Assembly: GCA_945873145.1 (NCBI GenBank)
Contig: CAMCBZ010000007.1
Coordinates: forward strand, 31,354 to 95,353
Direction of reading: 5' to 3'
From: an uncultured Prevotella sp.
GTDB lineage: Bacteria; Bacteroidota; Bacteroidia; Bacteroidales; Bacteroidaceae
DNA length: 64,000 nucleotides
Positions 32,397 to 41,359 of this stretch are shown here, one piece after another (within the stretch, counting starts at the first letter, position 1; every line of letters begins with the position of its first letter). The position numbers and the translations under genes are program-made. The notes under the pieces were generated by a model. That model was given only the letters and a program-made list of their open reading frames with translations, did no database searches and was not told the origin of the DNA.

Positions 32397-35288
32397 TTAC
32401 TTCAACAGGAAGTTCAGTATGCCGGTCATCAAGCGTCGCTGCATGTTCTTATCGGTGATACATTCAAAGGGGAAGGCCATTGTGAAGCTACGGTAGTCGT
32501 TGCCTTTGTAGGCTACGGCAGCAGAGTAGCCATTGTTGTACTGCATGGCGCAGACGGCTCCATCAGCAGGCTGGAGAATGTCGGCACGTGTGGCTGCATA
32601 GTGGTCGGCGTTGGGAATGCGATAGAAGTCGAAGTTCTGTTGCAGGCCGTTGACACCCTGTAACGTGTCGGTTTTGAGCGAACCGGAGTAGTTCACTTTC
32701 AGTGTGGCGGACAGCCAGTCTGCCTCTTTGGTTCCCATCATGTCTGCTCCTACATAGGCTCCGCTGACCAAGAGTTTACCACCGCTTCTGGTGTAGGCTG
32801 TGAGTTGTTTTTGAATGTTGTCGGTAAAAGTCTTGTCGTAGACCAATGCGTCAGGAGAGTATTTCTCCAGTCCCAGCACCATGTCGACGGCATCGAAGTC
32901 ATGGAGTGCCACCCGTTTGGTCTCCACAGCGTGGGAGGAACAGCTGACGACATTGTATTTTCCGGAACCGGCTATGGCCTCGACATGGGCTGTGGCAGCA
33001 TCGAGGTTGTTGCCCGCAATAACCTTTCCGGCAAGGCTCTCGTCGGTATATCCGAGTCCGTCGGAGCTTTCGCGTCCAATGCGGCTCTTGTTGAAACTCT
33101 GCTGATAACCCAACCATCCAATCGTCGGTCCGTAGCTTACTCCTATGTCATCTCTCAAGTCGAAGCCCTGCTGGCTGCTGTTGTCGATGACGGTAGGGGC
33201 TGAGAGACGGTAGAAGCCATTGACGACGAGAATACTTTTCTGTGCTCCCGTTTGTGTTGACAGAGCTATTTCCTCAGAGGGGAAACTCTCTCCGCCACGG
33301 TTGATGGCTGTAATCTTGAATCTGTAGAGCACACCGGGCTTCACGTCAAGGTCGACAGATGTGGTCTTTACTTTCTGCCCGTTGTCGTAACCGCCCTTGC
33401 CAATGGCTGTGTAGAGGACGAAATAGTCGGGATGTGCGGATGGCTCCTGGGGATCGTCCTGCGCTATCCATGAGACGTGGGCCTGATGACGGCTGTTGAT
33501 AGTGACGGCAGGATCCTTGGGCGACAGAGGTTCGATGATTGTCGGACGGCCGTGCATCGTGTTGACGTAGCGAGCCAGAGTCTTATAGACCGAGCGGGCC
33601 ATCGTGAACTTGAAGTGCGGATCCTGCGCCAGCTTCATGTCTGGGAAGTTTTGGTGGGACAGCGTTTCGAGGATTGCCGAGGGCACTTCGGGCACACGGG
33701 TCTCGGAATAGTTGCGGTCCCAAAGGTATCGTTTTGCCCAATTACCATATTTATATGTAAGGTCTCGTGTGAGGTTGTCGAGCAGATCCTTTGCCAGCAT
33801 CTTCGAAGCCTGGCGTGTGAGTCCGGAGGAAAGCTGGCCGTCGTTGTAGTTTGTGGTGCAGATGGCCAGGGAACCTACAAGGTCTTTCCCGTTGGGCGCA
33901 TAACCTGCATCGCTGTGAACGGCCAATGATAATTCAAAGGGTACGTGCTCACCTTCAATGCTAGGTACATAGACAGAACCTCCCGCCAGCCAGTTGAGCA
34001 TACGTGAGCGGCTGTTGATGTCGTCAGCATAGTCGTCGGAGCCTCCTCGGCTGCTATATATATTATAAGGAGCGCCGGCCCACTGACAGAAATATCTGGA
34101 GCCTTCCAAGACACGTGGCAGTCCGCTGGTAACGCCACCTCGCGAGATGTTGCCCATGCCGCCACCAAAGCGCACGGCATCTGCAGTGACAATACCACGG
34201 CGCTTGCTCTGGTTGGTGAGCATGACACAGTTGTCGATGCTCTTGCCTTGGGCAAAGTCGAACGTTCCGAGATAGACCCAGGTGCCGCTGCCCATCTGCT
34301 GGTTGACGCGCACCTCCGTGGCCTGCCCTTTGTGAAAGACGACATAATGCGCGTCGTCCACACTCTTGTCGACTGTCTGATAGCTGACGTAGACAGCATA
34401 GTGCCCAGCCTTTTGGAAGCGCGGCTGCCACAGCGCAAAGGTGCCGTTGCCTTTCTTTGTGGTTGTGGTCATTCGGGCTGTGCCGTCTTTGAAGGGATTC
34501 TGTCCGTCGACATAGTTGCCCAGCCGGTATGCGAAGCCCGAACGCGGACAGTTGTTCCATTGTTTGCCCTCGTCTGATTCGGAGTATCCGGGAGCATTGA
34601 TGCCGTCGTTGTCCACGATATACTCTTTGGTCTGCAAGTCCCTCTCTCGCGGTGTGTAGACGACAGCCCCCGCATTCTCCAGCATTGGGATGAGATAGGG
34701 CAGGACGATCGTCTCGGTGAAGAGATCCTCGCAAGTACCGAACAGTGGCGGCCGCTGCCATTGCCATTGACCTTTTTTCGCATCGTAGTAGCGGCCATGT
34801 GAGGCCCAAACTACCAAATGACGGTTATAGAGTCCATGGGTGATGCGAAAGGGATGCGACACATTGCTGACCCAAGGCTGGCCGTCGTAGCGAATCTTTC
34901 CCCAAAGAGCGTTGCCCGAGAGTGAGGTATAGTCTGTGGCATAGTTCTCAAGCGGCAGGCCTGAGACGACGATGCTGAGGTCGTAGTCGCGGTAGGCCTT
35001 TGGGAGCAGTTTGTGAACCTTCTTGTAGATTTTGCCGATCTGCTTATCGTTGAGCTCTTGCTGGGCGAAGGAGGGATCCGGCACGACGGTGACCTTCCGT
35101 TGCTTATCGTCGATGCGCAACTCCTTGAGTCTGGGCTGACGGGAGAAGTCGGTATGTTTTGCCTGATAAGAGACAAAGTATGCATTCAAATCCTTCTTGG
35201 CCTTCTCCTGATAGGCAGCATTCTGTGCAGAAATCTGCGTACCGGGGAGGAGCAACAGAGCTAAAGCGAAATAACTTTTATATAGCAT
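32397..35288 (-). CDS. Secreted amidase-like protein with golvesin and fibronectin III domains
   Basis: This 963-residue exported protein has the signal LYKSYFALALLLLPGTQISAQ. An amidase_3-like catalytic part is split across the N-terminal half: Zn ligands are proposed in WASHGRYY near residue 147, TETIV near 178 and AVHSDAGY near 460, and the catalytic Glu in AILETLSHQNFPD near 547. Between them lies a golvesin C-terminal-like domain (GHYAVYVSYQTV to TADAVRFGG, about 290-380). A fibronectin III domain (about 585-680) and an unassigned C-terminal domain follow. Databases often label such proteins xanthan lyase. The start at 35288 fits the signal peptide; the ORF track adds 32 residues. Confidence 0.75.
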   Translation of the reverse strand: MLYKSYFALALLLLPGTQISAQNAAYQEKAKKDLNAYFVSYQAKHTDFSRQPRLKELRIDDKQRKVTVVPDPSFAQQELNDKQIGKIYKKVHKLLPKAYRDYDLSIVVSGLPLENYATDYTSLSGNALWGKIRYDGQPWVSNVSHPFRITHGLYNRHLVVWASHGRYYDAKKGQWQWQRPPLFGTCEDLFTETIVLPYLIPMLENAGAVVYTPRERDLQTKEYIVDNDGINAPGYSESDEGKQWNNCPRSGFAYRLGNYVDGQNPFKDGTARMTTTTKKGNGTFALWQPRFQKAGHYAVYVSYQTVDKSVDDAHYVVFHKGQATEVRVNQQMGSGTWVYLGTFDFAQGKSIDNCVMLTNQSKRRGIVTADAVRFGGGMGNISRGGVTSGLPRVLEGSRYFCQWAGAPYNIYSSRGGSDDYADDINSRSRMLNWLAGGSVYVPSIEGEHVPFELSLAVHSDAGYAPNGKDLVGSLAICTTNYNDGQLSSGLTRQASKMLAKDLLDNLTRDLTYKYGNWAKRYLWDRNYSETRVPEVPSAILETLSHQNFPDMKLAQDPHFKFTMARSVYKTLARYVNTMHGRPTIIEPLSPKDPAVTINSRHQAHVSWIAQDDPQEPSAHPDYFVLYTAIGKGGYDNGQKVKTTSVDLDVKPGVLYRFKITAINRGGESFPSEEIALSTQTGAQKSILVVNGFYRLSAPTVIDNSSQQGFDLRDDIGVSYGPTIGWLGYQQSFNKSRIGRESSDGLGYTDESLAGKVIAGNNLDAATAHVEAIAGSGKYNVVSCSSHAVETKRVALHDFDAVDMVLGLEKYSPDALVYDKTFTDNIQKQLTAYTRSGGKLLVSGAYVGADMMGTKEADWLSATLKVNYSGSLKTDTLQGVNGLQQNFDFYRIPNADHYAATRADILQPADGAVCAMQYNNGYSAAVAYKGNDYRSFTMAFPFECITDKNMQRRLMTGILNFLLK

Positions 35289-35325
35289 TACTACAAGAAA
35301 ATGGTTGATGTATGAGAGCAGGAGG

Positions 35326-35892
35326 TCAGTTGTTTTCTTCTGGCAGTCCCGTTGTGAATTTCTCAGGGTGTTTGCCCTGCACATGGATGAAATAGCGTTT
35401 CACCCTCACCATGTCGGCGTCTATATCACCTTGGGGAATGAAGCTGTCGGCACATCTGATGAGCTTCTTGCCATAGTCCAAGGAATAGAGTAGAATAGGA
35501 ATTTGGGCTTTCTGTGCAATGAAATAGAATCCCTTCTTCCAGTCGGCATTCAGCGATCGTGTGCCTTCCGGTGTGATGCACAGCCGGAAGGTCGGATTCT
35601 TGATTGCGGCTTCAGCGAGTGCGTCAGTCATGTGGGAGTGTTTGGCTCTGAAGACTGGTATGCCGCCGATGGAGCGGAAGATAGGACCGAGCGGCCATCG
35701 AAACCATTCTTTCTTCATCAGAAAGTTGATGCGAATGCCACGTGAGAACATATAGAGCACGCCCATGATGAAATCCCAGTTGCTGGTGTGCGGTGCCAGA
35801 CAAATGATGCATTTCTCTGGGAGTGGCTGCTGATCCTCAATGGTCCATTTCATACGTTTGACAAGAAGCCAATTGCAGAACTGTTGAATCAT
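35326..35892 (-). CDS. 1-acyl-sn-glycerol-3-phosphate acyltransferase-like protein
   Basis: This 188-residue PlsC-fold enzyme has the catalytic HX4D motif (APHTSNWDF near residue 37) and the acceptor motif PEGTRS near residue 112. Its small size and single hydrophobic segment place it with the short lysophospholipid acyltransferase group of Bacteroidota. The start at the ATG at 35892 is preferred. It lies in the same minus-strand run, 37 bp upstream of the amidase gene. Confidence 0.85.
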   Translation of the reverse strand: MIQQFCNWLLVKRMKWTIEDQQPLPEKCIICLAPHTSNWDFIMGVLYMFSRGIRINFLMKKEWFRWPLGPIFRSIGGIPVFRAKHSHMTDALAEAAIKNPTFRLCITPEGTRSLNADWKKGFYFIAQKAQIPILLYSLDYGKKLIRCADSFIPQGDIDADMVRVKRYFIHVQGKHPEKFTTGLPEENN

Positions 35893-35924
35893 AATCGTGT
35901 GTTCAGAAACCAGCAATCCGACCC

Positions 35925-36197
35925 TTAGCCGAGGTTGCTGATTTGGTCGATGATGTCGGAGATCTGGTGATTGAAGTCGTTGATGAGGTTGGTGTAGTAC
36001 TGCTTAGGTTTCATTCCCGGTTCAGGATGTGAGACACGCTTGACAAAATCGTCACGCAGGACAATGATGGAAGAGAGAAGTTGCTGGGCGTCGGTGCCCT
36101 CTTTCTCTGCACCATACAACGATGCGGCGACAGCCTCAGCGAAGAGGTCGCTGCAGATGCAATTGATGGAATGCTTTAAATCCTTTTTCTTAGCCAT
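35925..36197 (-). CDS. Small conserved-looking hypothetical protein, 90 residues
   Basis: The protein is helical, Lys-rich at the start (MAKKKDLKHSINCICSDLFAEAVAASLYG), and ends in a DFNHQISDIIDQISNLG helix. No family is recognised and no signal or membrane segment is visible. It is the first gene of the minus-strand run, with a TATCTTTG promoter box at 36236-36243, 38 bp before its ATG. Confidence 0.7.
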   Translation of the reverse strand: MAKKKDLKHSINCICSDLFAEAVAASLYGAEKEGTDAQQLLSSIIVLRDDFVKRVSHPEPGMKPKQYYTNLINDFNHQISDIIDQISNLG

Positions 36198-36235
36198 AAT
36201 AGTAATGATTAAGTGAGTGATACTTTATTTTTCTC

Positions 36236-36243
36236 CAAAGATA
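36236..36243 (-). promoter_or_regulatory. Promoter -7 box for the seven-gene minus-strand run
   Basis: TATCTTTG on the minus strand lies upstream of the 90-residue gene. The genes down to truA have gaps of 19-50 bp or overlap, so this may drive the whole run. Confidence 0.6.
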
Positions 36244-36337
36244 AGAAAAAAAGATGAAACGTCGCTCGTTGTACAAAAAAAATGTTTCAAAAACTGGTTT
36301 TCTTTCTTTTTTCTTCTCATTTCTCAATGAAAACATG

Positions 36338-36345
36338 TACTTTTG
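36338..36345 (+). promoter_or_regulatory. Promoter -7 box for pfp
   Basis: TACTTTTG lies 43 bp before the pfp ATG at 36389 and makes the longer ORF-track start unlikely. Confidence 0.7.
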
Positions 36346-36388
36346 CATTCAGTATACTGTTTTTAATTATTTAATCGAACTTTCTAAA

Positions 36389-38044
36389 ATGAAAAAGAGT
36401 CTTTTGCAGAAAGCCCGTGCCCAGTATCAGCCAAAGTTGCCGAAGGGCCTCAAAGGTGCTGTCAGCGTAAAAGAGGGAGCTCCTACACAGAGTGTAGGTG
36501 ACCAGGAAGAAATCAAGAAGCTTTTCCCGAACACTTACGGGATGCCGCTCATCGAGTTTGTACCCGGCGAGGAGTCTGCCAACCGTAAGATGAATGTCGG
36601 TGTGATCCTTTCCGGTGGTCAGGCACCTGGTGGTCATAACGTCATCTGCGGTATCTTCGACGCAGTGAAGAAGATGAACCCCGAGAACAAGGTCTATGGT
36701 TTCCTCATGGGTCCCGGCGGTCTTGTTGACCATAAGTATATTGAGCTCACTCCCGAGTTCGTTGACGACTATCGCAACACCGGTGGCTTCGACATGATCG
36801 GTTCCGGTCGTACCAAGCTGGAGAAGGTAGACCAGTTTGAGAAGGGTCTTGAGATTCTGCGTAAGCTCGACATCAAGGCTGTTGTCATCATCGGTGGTGA
36901 CGACTCCAATACCAATGCTTGCGTGCTCGCTGAGTACTATGCTGCCAAGAACTATGGCATTCAGGTCATCGGCTGCCCGAAGACTATCGACGGCGACTTG
37001 AAGAACGATCAGATCGAGACCAGCTTCGGCTTCGATACCGCTACTAAGGTGTACTCTGAGCTGATTGGCAACATCGAGCGTGATGCTAACTCTGCCCGTA
37101 AATACTGGCACTTCATCAAGCTGATGGGTCGTTCTGCATCTCATATCGCTTTGGAGTGCGCTCTGCAGACTCAGCCAAATATCTGCATCGTCTCTGAGGA
37201 AGTGGAGAAGAAGGATATGACGCTCAACCAGATTGTGGAGCAGATTGCCACTGCTGTCGCTAAGCGCGCAGAGGACGGCAACAACTTCGGTGTGGTGCTC
37301 GTTCCCGAGGGTCTCATCGAGTTCATTCCTGCCATCGGCCGTCTGATCGATGAGCTCAACGACCTGCTCGCTGCTCACGGTGCCGACTATAAGGATCTTG
37401 AGAAGGACGCACAGCGCGAGTACATCCTCGCTCACCTGAGCAAGGAGAATGCTGAGACCTTCGCTACACTGCCTGAGGCTGTGGCACGCCAGCTCTCCCT
37501 CGACCGTGACCCGCACGGAAACGTACAGGTGTCTCTCATCGAGACCGAGAAGCTGCTCTCTGACATGGTGGCCGCAAAACTCGACGAGTGGAAGAAAGAG
37601 GGTAAGTACTGCGGCAAGTTCGCTGCTCAGCACCACTTCTTCGGCTATGAGGGCCGTTGCGCAGCTCCTTCCAACTTCGACGCTGACTACTGCTACGCTC
37701 TCGGTGTGAGTGCTGCCCACCTGATTGCCAATGGCAAGACCGGTTACATGGCTATCGTTCAGAACCTCTCTGCTTCTACCGATGAGTGGAAGGCTGGTGG
37801 CGTGCCAATCACTATGATGATGAACATGGAGCGCCGCAATGGTGAGATGAAGCCTGTGATCCGCAAGGCTCTCGTTGAGCTCGACGGTGCACCTTTCAAG
37901 AAGTTTGCTGAGAAGCGTGACGAGTGGGCTCGTGAGACCTGCTATGTCTATCCCGGTCCTATCCAGTACTGGGGTCCCTCTGAGGTCTGCGACCGTGAGA
38001 CCCGTACGCTGGCTTTGGAGAACGAGGCTAAGGCAAACCGCTAA
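36389..38044 (+). CDS. pfp: Diphosphate-fructose-6-phosphate 1-phosphotransferase (PPi-PFK)
   Basis: This 551-residue enzyme interconverts fructose 6-phosphate and fructose 1,6-bisphosphate with pyrophosphate. It has [16 protein letters not shown] near residue 73, the PPi-type GGDDSNTNA near 170 (Asp where ATP enzymes have Gly), [11 protein letters not shown] near 196 and [16 protein letters not shown] near 244. The length is that of the long (class II, plant beta-like) PFPs. The codon use is strongly biased (GGT, CGT, CTC/CTG), suggesting high expression. It is monocistronic with a strong terminator. A shadow ORF on the minus strand (36371-38146) reflects this codon bias. Confidence 0.95.
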   Translation: MKKSLLQKARAQYQPKLPKGLKGAVSVKEGAPTQSVGDQEEIKKLFPNTYGMPLIEFVPGEESANRKMNVGVILSGGQAPGGHNVICGIFDAVKKMNPENKVYGFLMGPGGLVDHKYIELTPEFVDDYRNTGGFDMIGSGRTKLEKVDQFEKGLEILRKLDIKAVVIIGGDDSNTNACVLAEYYAAKNYGIQVIGCPKTIDGDLKNDQIETSFGFDTATKVYSELIGNIERDANSARKYWHFIKLMGRSASHIALECALQTQPNICIVSEEVEKKDMTLNQIVEQIATAVAKRAEDGNNFGVVLVPEGLIEFIPAIGRLIDELNDLLAAHGADYKDLEKDAQREYILAHLSKENAETFATLPEAVARQLSLDRDPHGNVQVSLIETEKLLSDMVAAKLDEWKKEGKYCGKFAAQHHFFGYEGRCAAPSNFDADYCYALGVSAAHLIANGKTGYMAIVQNLSASTDEWKAGGVPITMMMNMERRNGEMKPVIRKALVELDGAPFKKFAEKRDEWARETCYVYPGPIQYWGPSEVCDRETRTLALENEAKANR

Positions 38045-38117
38045 TTGAACCTTGGGAATCGTTCGTCGGTTCTCTATGATAAGGATGCTCACGAAAGTTG
38101 TGAGACAATCCTCTTTT

Positions 38118-38165
38118 GACGAGGCATCCTCCTTATGTGGTAACATGGTTGGAGGATGCCTCGTC
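38118..38165 (+). terminator. Rho-independent terminator after pfp
   Basis: The perfect 15-bp stem GACGAGGCATCCTCC with its complement at 38151-38165 has an 18-nt loop and is followed by TTTATATATA. Confidence 0.9.
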
Positions 38166-38198
38166 TTTATATATATAATAAGGAGACGAATCTAAGAG

Positions 38199-39098
38199 AT
38201 GACAAACACACGACAAACCACCAGACGAAGGAAATCTTCTTCCCGCCGACGCTCTTCATCGCGTTCGCGGTCGTCACGTCGTGGCTCCGTGGGCATACGT
38301 CTTCCTTTTCTTCACATACATCTCAGTCGTGCAGCTATCTTTGGTGGATTGGCCGGTATCGTGGTTTATGTGTGGGCCTTCTATTATTTCTTTGTAGGGC
38401 CAACCGGTTTCCGTTGGCGTGCGCTCTATGGCGATGACAAATATCCTGAAGGTTATGAGGTGCATGGCATAGACATTTCGCACTATCAGGGTACAATCAA
38501 CTGGGACCGGCTACGCTCCAATGCGATGGTCGATGGTTGTCCTATCCGTTTTATCATCATCAAGTCCACAGAAGGATCCTCGCGCATTGATCCCAACTTC
38601 GACGAGAACTTCTATCAAGCGCGGGAATATGGCTTTATCAGAGGCGTTTATCACTTTTGGAGCAACAACTCCTCAGCCCGATCTCAAGCCAATTATTTCC
38701 TGAGCAAAGTACATCTGCTGGACGGAGATCTGCCTCCGGTGCTCGACGTGGAACATAAGCCGAAGAACGAGAGTGTGGAGGATTTCCAAACAGATATACT
38801 TACGTGGCTTCATATCGTGGAGAATAAATATGGTGTGAAGCCAATCATCTATACTTATTACAAATTCAAGGATGCTTATCTGAGTGCTCCGGTCTTTGAC
38901 GACTATCCTTATTGGATTGCGCACTATTATGTCGACAAAGTGGAATATCAGGGCAAATGGAAATTCTGGCAGCATACCGATGTGGGTAAACTGCCAGGTA
39001 TCAATGGTCATGTAGACTTGAATATCTACAATGGTTCTTATTACGATCTCATGCGTCTGACGATAGGCAATCAGGAGAATGTCGTGGTGGCAGAGTGA
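38199..39098 (+). CDS. GH25 lysozyme-like muramidase with N-terminal membrane anchor
   Basis: This 299-residue protein has a basic, Arg/Ser-rich N-terminus (TRRRKSSSRRRSSSRSRSSRRG). One membrane helix (AAIFGGLAGIVVYVWAFYYFFVG) follows, then a GH25 barrel. The barrel has the catalytic pattern HGIDISHYQGTINWDRL near residue 88, IIIKSTEGSS near 120, VYHFWSNN, and PPVLDVEHK near 185. It should cleave peptidoglycan glycan strands from the periplasmic face. It starts 14 bp after the 16-mer TATATATAATAAGGAG. It ends 6 bp from the convergent TPR gene, with no terminator visible. Confidence 0.88.
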   Translation: MTNTRQTTRRRKSSSRRRSSSRSRSSRRGSVGIRLPFLHIHLSRAAIFGGLAGIVVYVWAFYYFFVGPTGFRWRALYGDDKYPEGYEVHGIDISHYQGTINWDRLRSNAMVDGCPIRFIIIKSTEGSSRIDPNFDENFYQAREYGFIRGVYHFWSNNSSARSQANYFLSKVHLLDGDLPPVLDVEHKPKNESVEDFQTDILTWLHIVENKYGVKPIIYTYYKFKDAYLSAPVFDDYPYWIAHYYVDKVEYQGKWKFWQHTDVGKLPGINGHVDLNIYNGSYYDLMRLTIGNQENVVVAE

Positions 39099-39104
39099 AA
39101 ATTC

Positions 39105-41345
39105 TCAGTCGATGTCTGCCATCACTTTCTGTGCGGTATCGTCTATCCCGTAGTGTTTTAGAATGTTCTGATCCGTATGGAACTTCTCTAAAAGGAAGGA
39201 AGACGCGCTTTCACCTTCCTCCGGCTTGCTCAAGCCTATATATTTCCGAAGCATTTCCCGGGCTTGCATCCGCTGACCTTGGAACCAGTAGCAGTAAGCA
39301 GCGTTGAGCGTGTCGTCGGGTATAGCTTTGTCGCCGGAGCAAAGCCTCTTGTAGATTTTCTGAGCTTCCTCTATCCGGTCAATCCACAAAAGTCCCCAAG
39401 CTAAAGTACGCTGTACCTCTGTGTTGTCGGGATGTTCGTAATCCAACTTGTAAAGCACAGAGATGGCCTCCTCTGCCTTACCACAATATATGAGCGAGAT
39501 GGCAAGACCCAAAGCATAAGACATCTTTTGAGGATAGCGTTGTGTCAAGGTCTTGTAGCTCTCTGAGGCCTCCTCAAAGTGCCCCGACTTAAATATGGCT
39601 AAGGCATATTGGCGCAGCAATGATTCATTGTCCGGTTCCATCTTGCAGAGTTCTTTAAGATACTCAGCCGCCAAAGCGTAGTCGGAGTTGTGCATATACA
39701 ACGCTGCTGTGGCCAATTCCAGACTCTTCCTTACCTCATTGCCCTGCTCAGAGGTCTCTTTCTCGTCTGTGATCTTAAAGCACGTTACTATGGACAGAAG
39801 AGAATTCCACAATTTCTTTTTCAGCAGGAAGCTGATCAGTGCTGGAAGCTGTTGACGCATCTCCGTGCTTATCATGTCTTTGGTGAAGAACATGATTGGA
39901 TTAGCGTAGCCAAAGGCATTGAAGAAGGGATGCCGCTGATCGCAGAGCTTGAAGAAGCGGTAGAGGTCTTGAAGATACATCCGACGGATGTAGGCCGACT
40001 GATGCCAGGGTTCCTCGCTGTCGTCAGGCATGTTGAAACCCACCTCGCCACTCATCAACACCTTTCTCACCTCCTGCGGCAGGCGCTGATAGACAGATGA
40101 GAGAGCAATGGAAAAGCTGTATTTGTCAGAGTCGCAGAAGGGACCCTCTTTAAACAACTTGTCCAAGAAACCCGAATTGCGAAGCTCTTCCGGCAGCATC
40201 GTCAAGTCGGGATGAGTGGGCGTGTAGGGTATCAGCCAGTTATAGAGCTGGTTGAAGAAGGCGAAGCGCTTCATCTGTGAGAATCCACCGAAGTAGATGT
40301 CCATGCCCTGCTTGCGCATGTCGTTCATCTTGTTGATACTCTTTTCAAGACTTTCCATACGCTTGTCATCCTCGTCGGGATGAAGAATCTCCTCTAAAGA
40401 ACTTTCATCGGTAGGCGTCGATCCCATATTCATCATCTGCCAGTCATGGCTTTTGATGATGTTGGGCATAATGTTTTTGCGCAACTCGTCATTGTCTCTT
40501 TCGGCATTGTGACAATAGACCACTTGCATCTGCATGTCGAGCAATGCACTCTTCACGCTGTTATCTGACAAGACATCTTTCACGGCGTGGCGAACAGAAT
40601 CATAAAGCTGGTATCTGCCATTGGAGAGTGCGAACACCCATCCGACAAAGGCGCGTTGCTTGACCCGCTCGTCCTGACTCTTCTGAAAGACATGGATAAG
40701 CGTCAGAATCTTCTCAGCATCCGCTACCAAGAGACAGGCGAGCGTCACTGCCGATACCAGTAATTGCGCATCGGCGGAGTCGATAGCCGGAGAGAGCAGC
40801 AGATCCTCGAAACTCACAGCATATTCATGCCGCCACTGAGGAGAAGCGACAGTGAGATTGAAAAAAGATCGCAGGTTATTGGCATGACGCTTATGGATGT
40901 CAGCCAGATTATTGTTTGTTCCGTTGAGAGCAGACAGCGAAGCCATAGCCATGTCGGTGACATAGCTCTCCAGTTGTTGACGCATATCGTCGACAGACGG
41001 TATCTGCCGTTGGGGATTGAGATATTTGAGATAGGGGTATTCGGCTTTCTGATCCTCCAATATCAAATCCCGGATGACACCATCTAACTGAGCTGCCAGC
41101 TGCTGATAGAACTGCTGTCGCTGTGGGTCTTCGTAGCCTTGCAGATAGAAGTCAGACATACGGTGGTAGTTGTCCGTGATGTCGTCCAGCCGCTCACGTA
41201 TCCAGGACGCATCTTGCTGCCCTAACAGTTTATTGAGTTGGCGCAAAGTCTCGCCAACATTACAGTCTTTCTCCAGTTTCCGTCCTAATATGATGAGTTG
41301 ATCTCTGCTTTTGACAGCAGCATCCTCTTGTGCATTTCCATCCAT
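39105..41345 (-). CDS. Large tetratricopeptide-repeat protein
   Basis: This 746-residue, probably cytoplasmic, protein has no signal peptide. The C-terminal third has TPR units such as SDYALAAEYLKELCKMEPDNESLLRQYALAIFKSGHFEEASESYKTL. The N-terminal two thirds are helical and not assigned to a family. It lies 14 bp after the NMT1-like lipoprotein gene and is presumably co-transcribed with it. Function unknown. Confidence 0.8.
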   Translation of the reverse strand: MDGNAQEDAAVKSRDQLIILGRKLEKDCNVGETLRQLNKLLGQQDASWIRERLDDITDNYHRMSDFYLQGYEDPQRQQFYQQLAAQLDGVIRDLILEDQKAEYPYLKYLNPQRQIPSVDDMRQQLESYVTDMAMASLSALNGTNNNLADIHKRHANNLRSFFNLTVASPQWRHEYAVSFEDLLLSPAIDSADAQLLVSAVTLACLLVADAEKILTLIHVFQKSQDERVKQRAFVGWVFALSNGRYQLYDSVRHAVKDVLSDNSVKSALLDMQMQVVYCHNAERDNDELRKNIMPNIIKSHDWQMMNMGSTPTDESSLEEILHPDEDDKRMESLEKSINKMNDMRKQGMDIYFGGFSQMKRFAFFNQLYNWLIPYTPTHPDLTMLPEELRNSGFLDKLFKEGPFCDSDKYSFSIALSSVYQRLPQEVRKVLMSGEVGFNMPDDSEEPWHQSAYIRRMYLQDLYRFFKLCDQRHPFFNAFGYANPIMFFTKDMISTEMRQQLPALISFLLKKKLWNSLLSIVTCFKITDEKETSEQGNEVRKSLELATAALYMHNSDYALAAEYLKELCKMEPDNESLLRQYALAIFKSGHFEEASESYKTLTQRYPQKMSYALGLAISLIYCGKAEEAISVLYKLDYEHPDNTEVQRTLAWGLLWIDRIEEAQKIYKRLCSGDKAIPDDTLNAAYCYWFQGQRMQAREMLRKYIGLSKPEEGESASSFLLEKFHTDQNILKHYGIDDTAQKVMADID

Positions 41346-41359
41346 AAATTCAATACTAA

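Noticed and set aside
36371-38146. 591-codon minus-strand ORF
   Set aside because: It is antisense to pfp, a highly biased gene; no signal or domain is recognisable.
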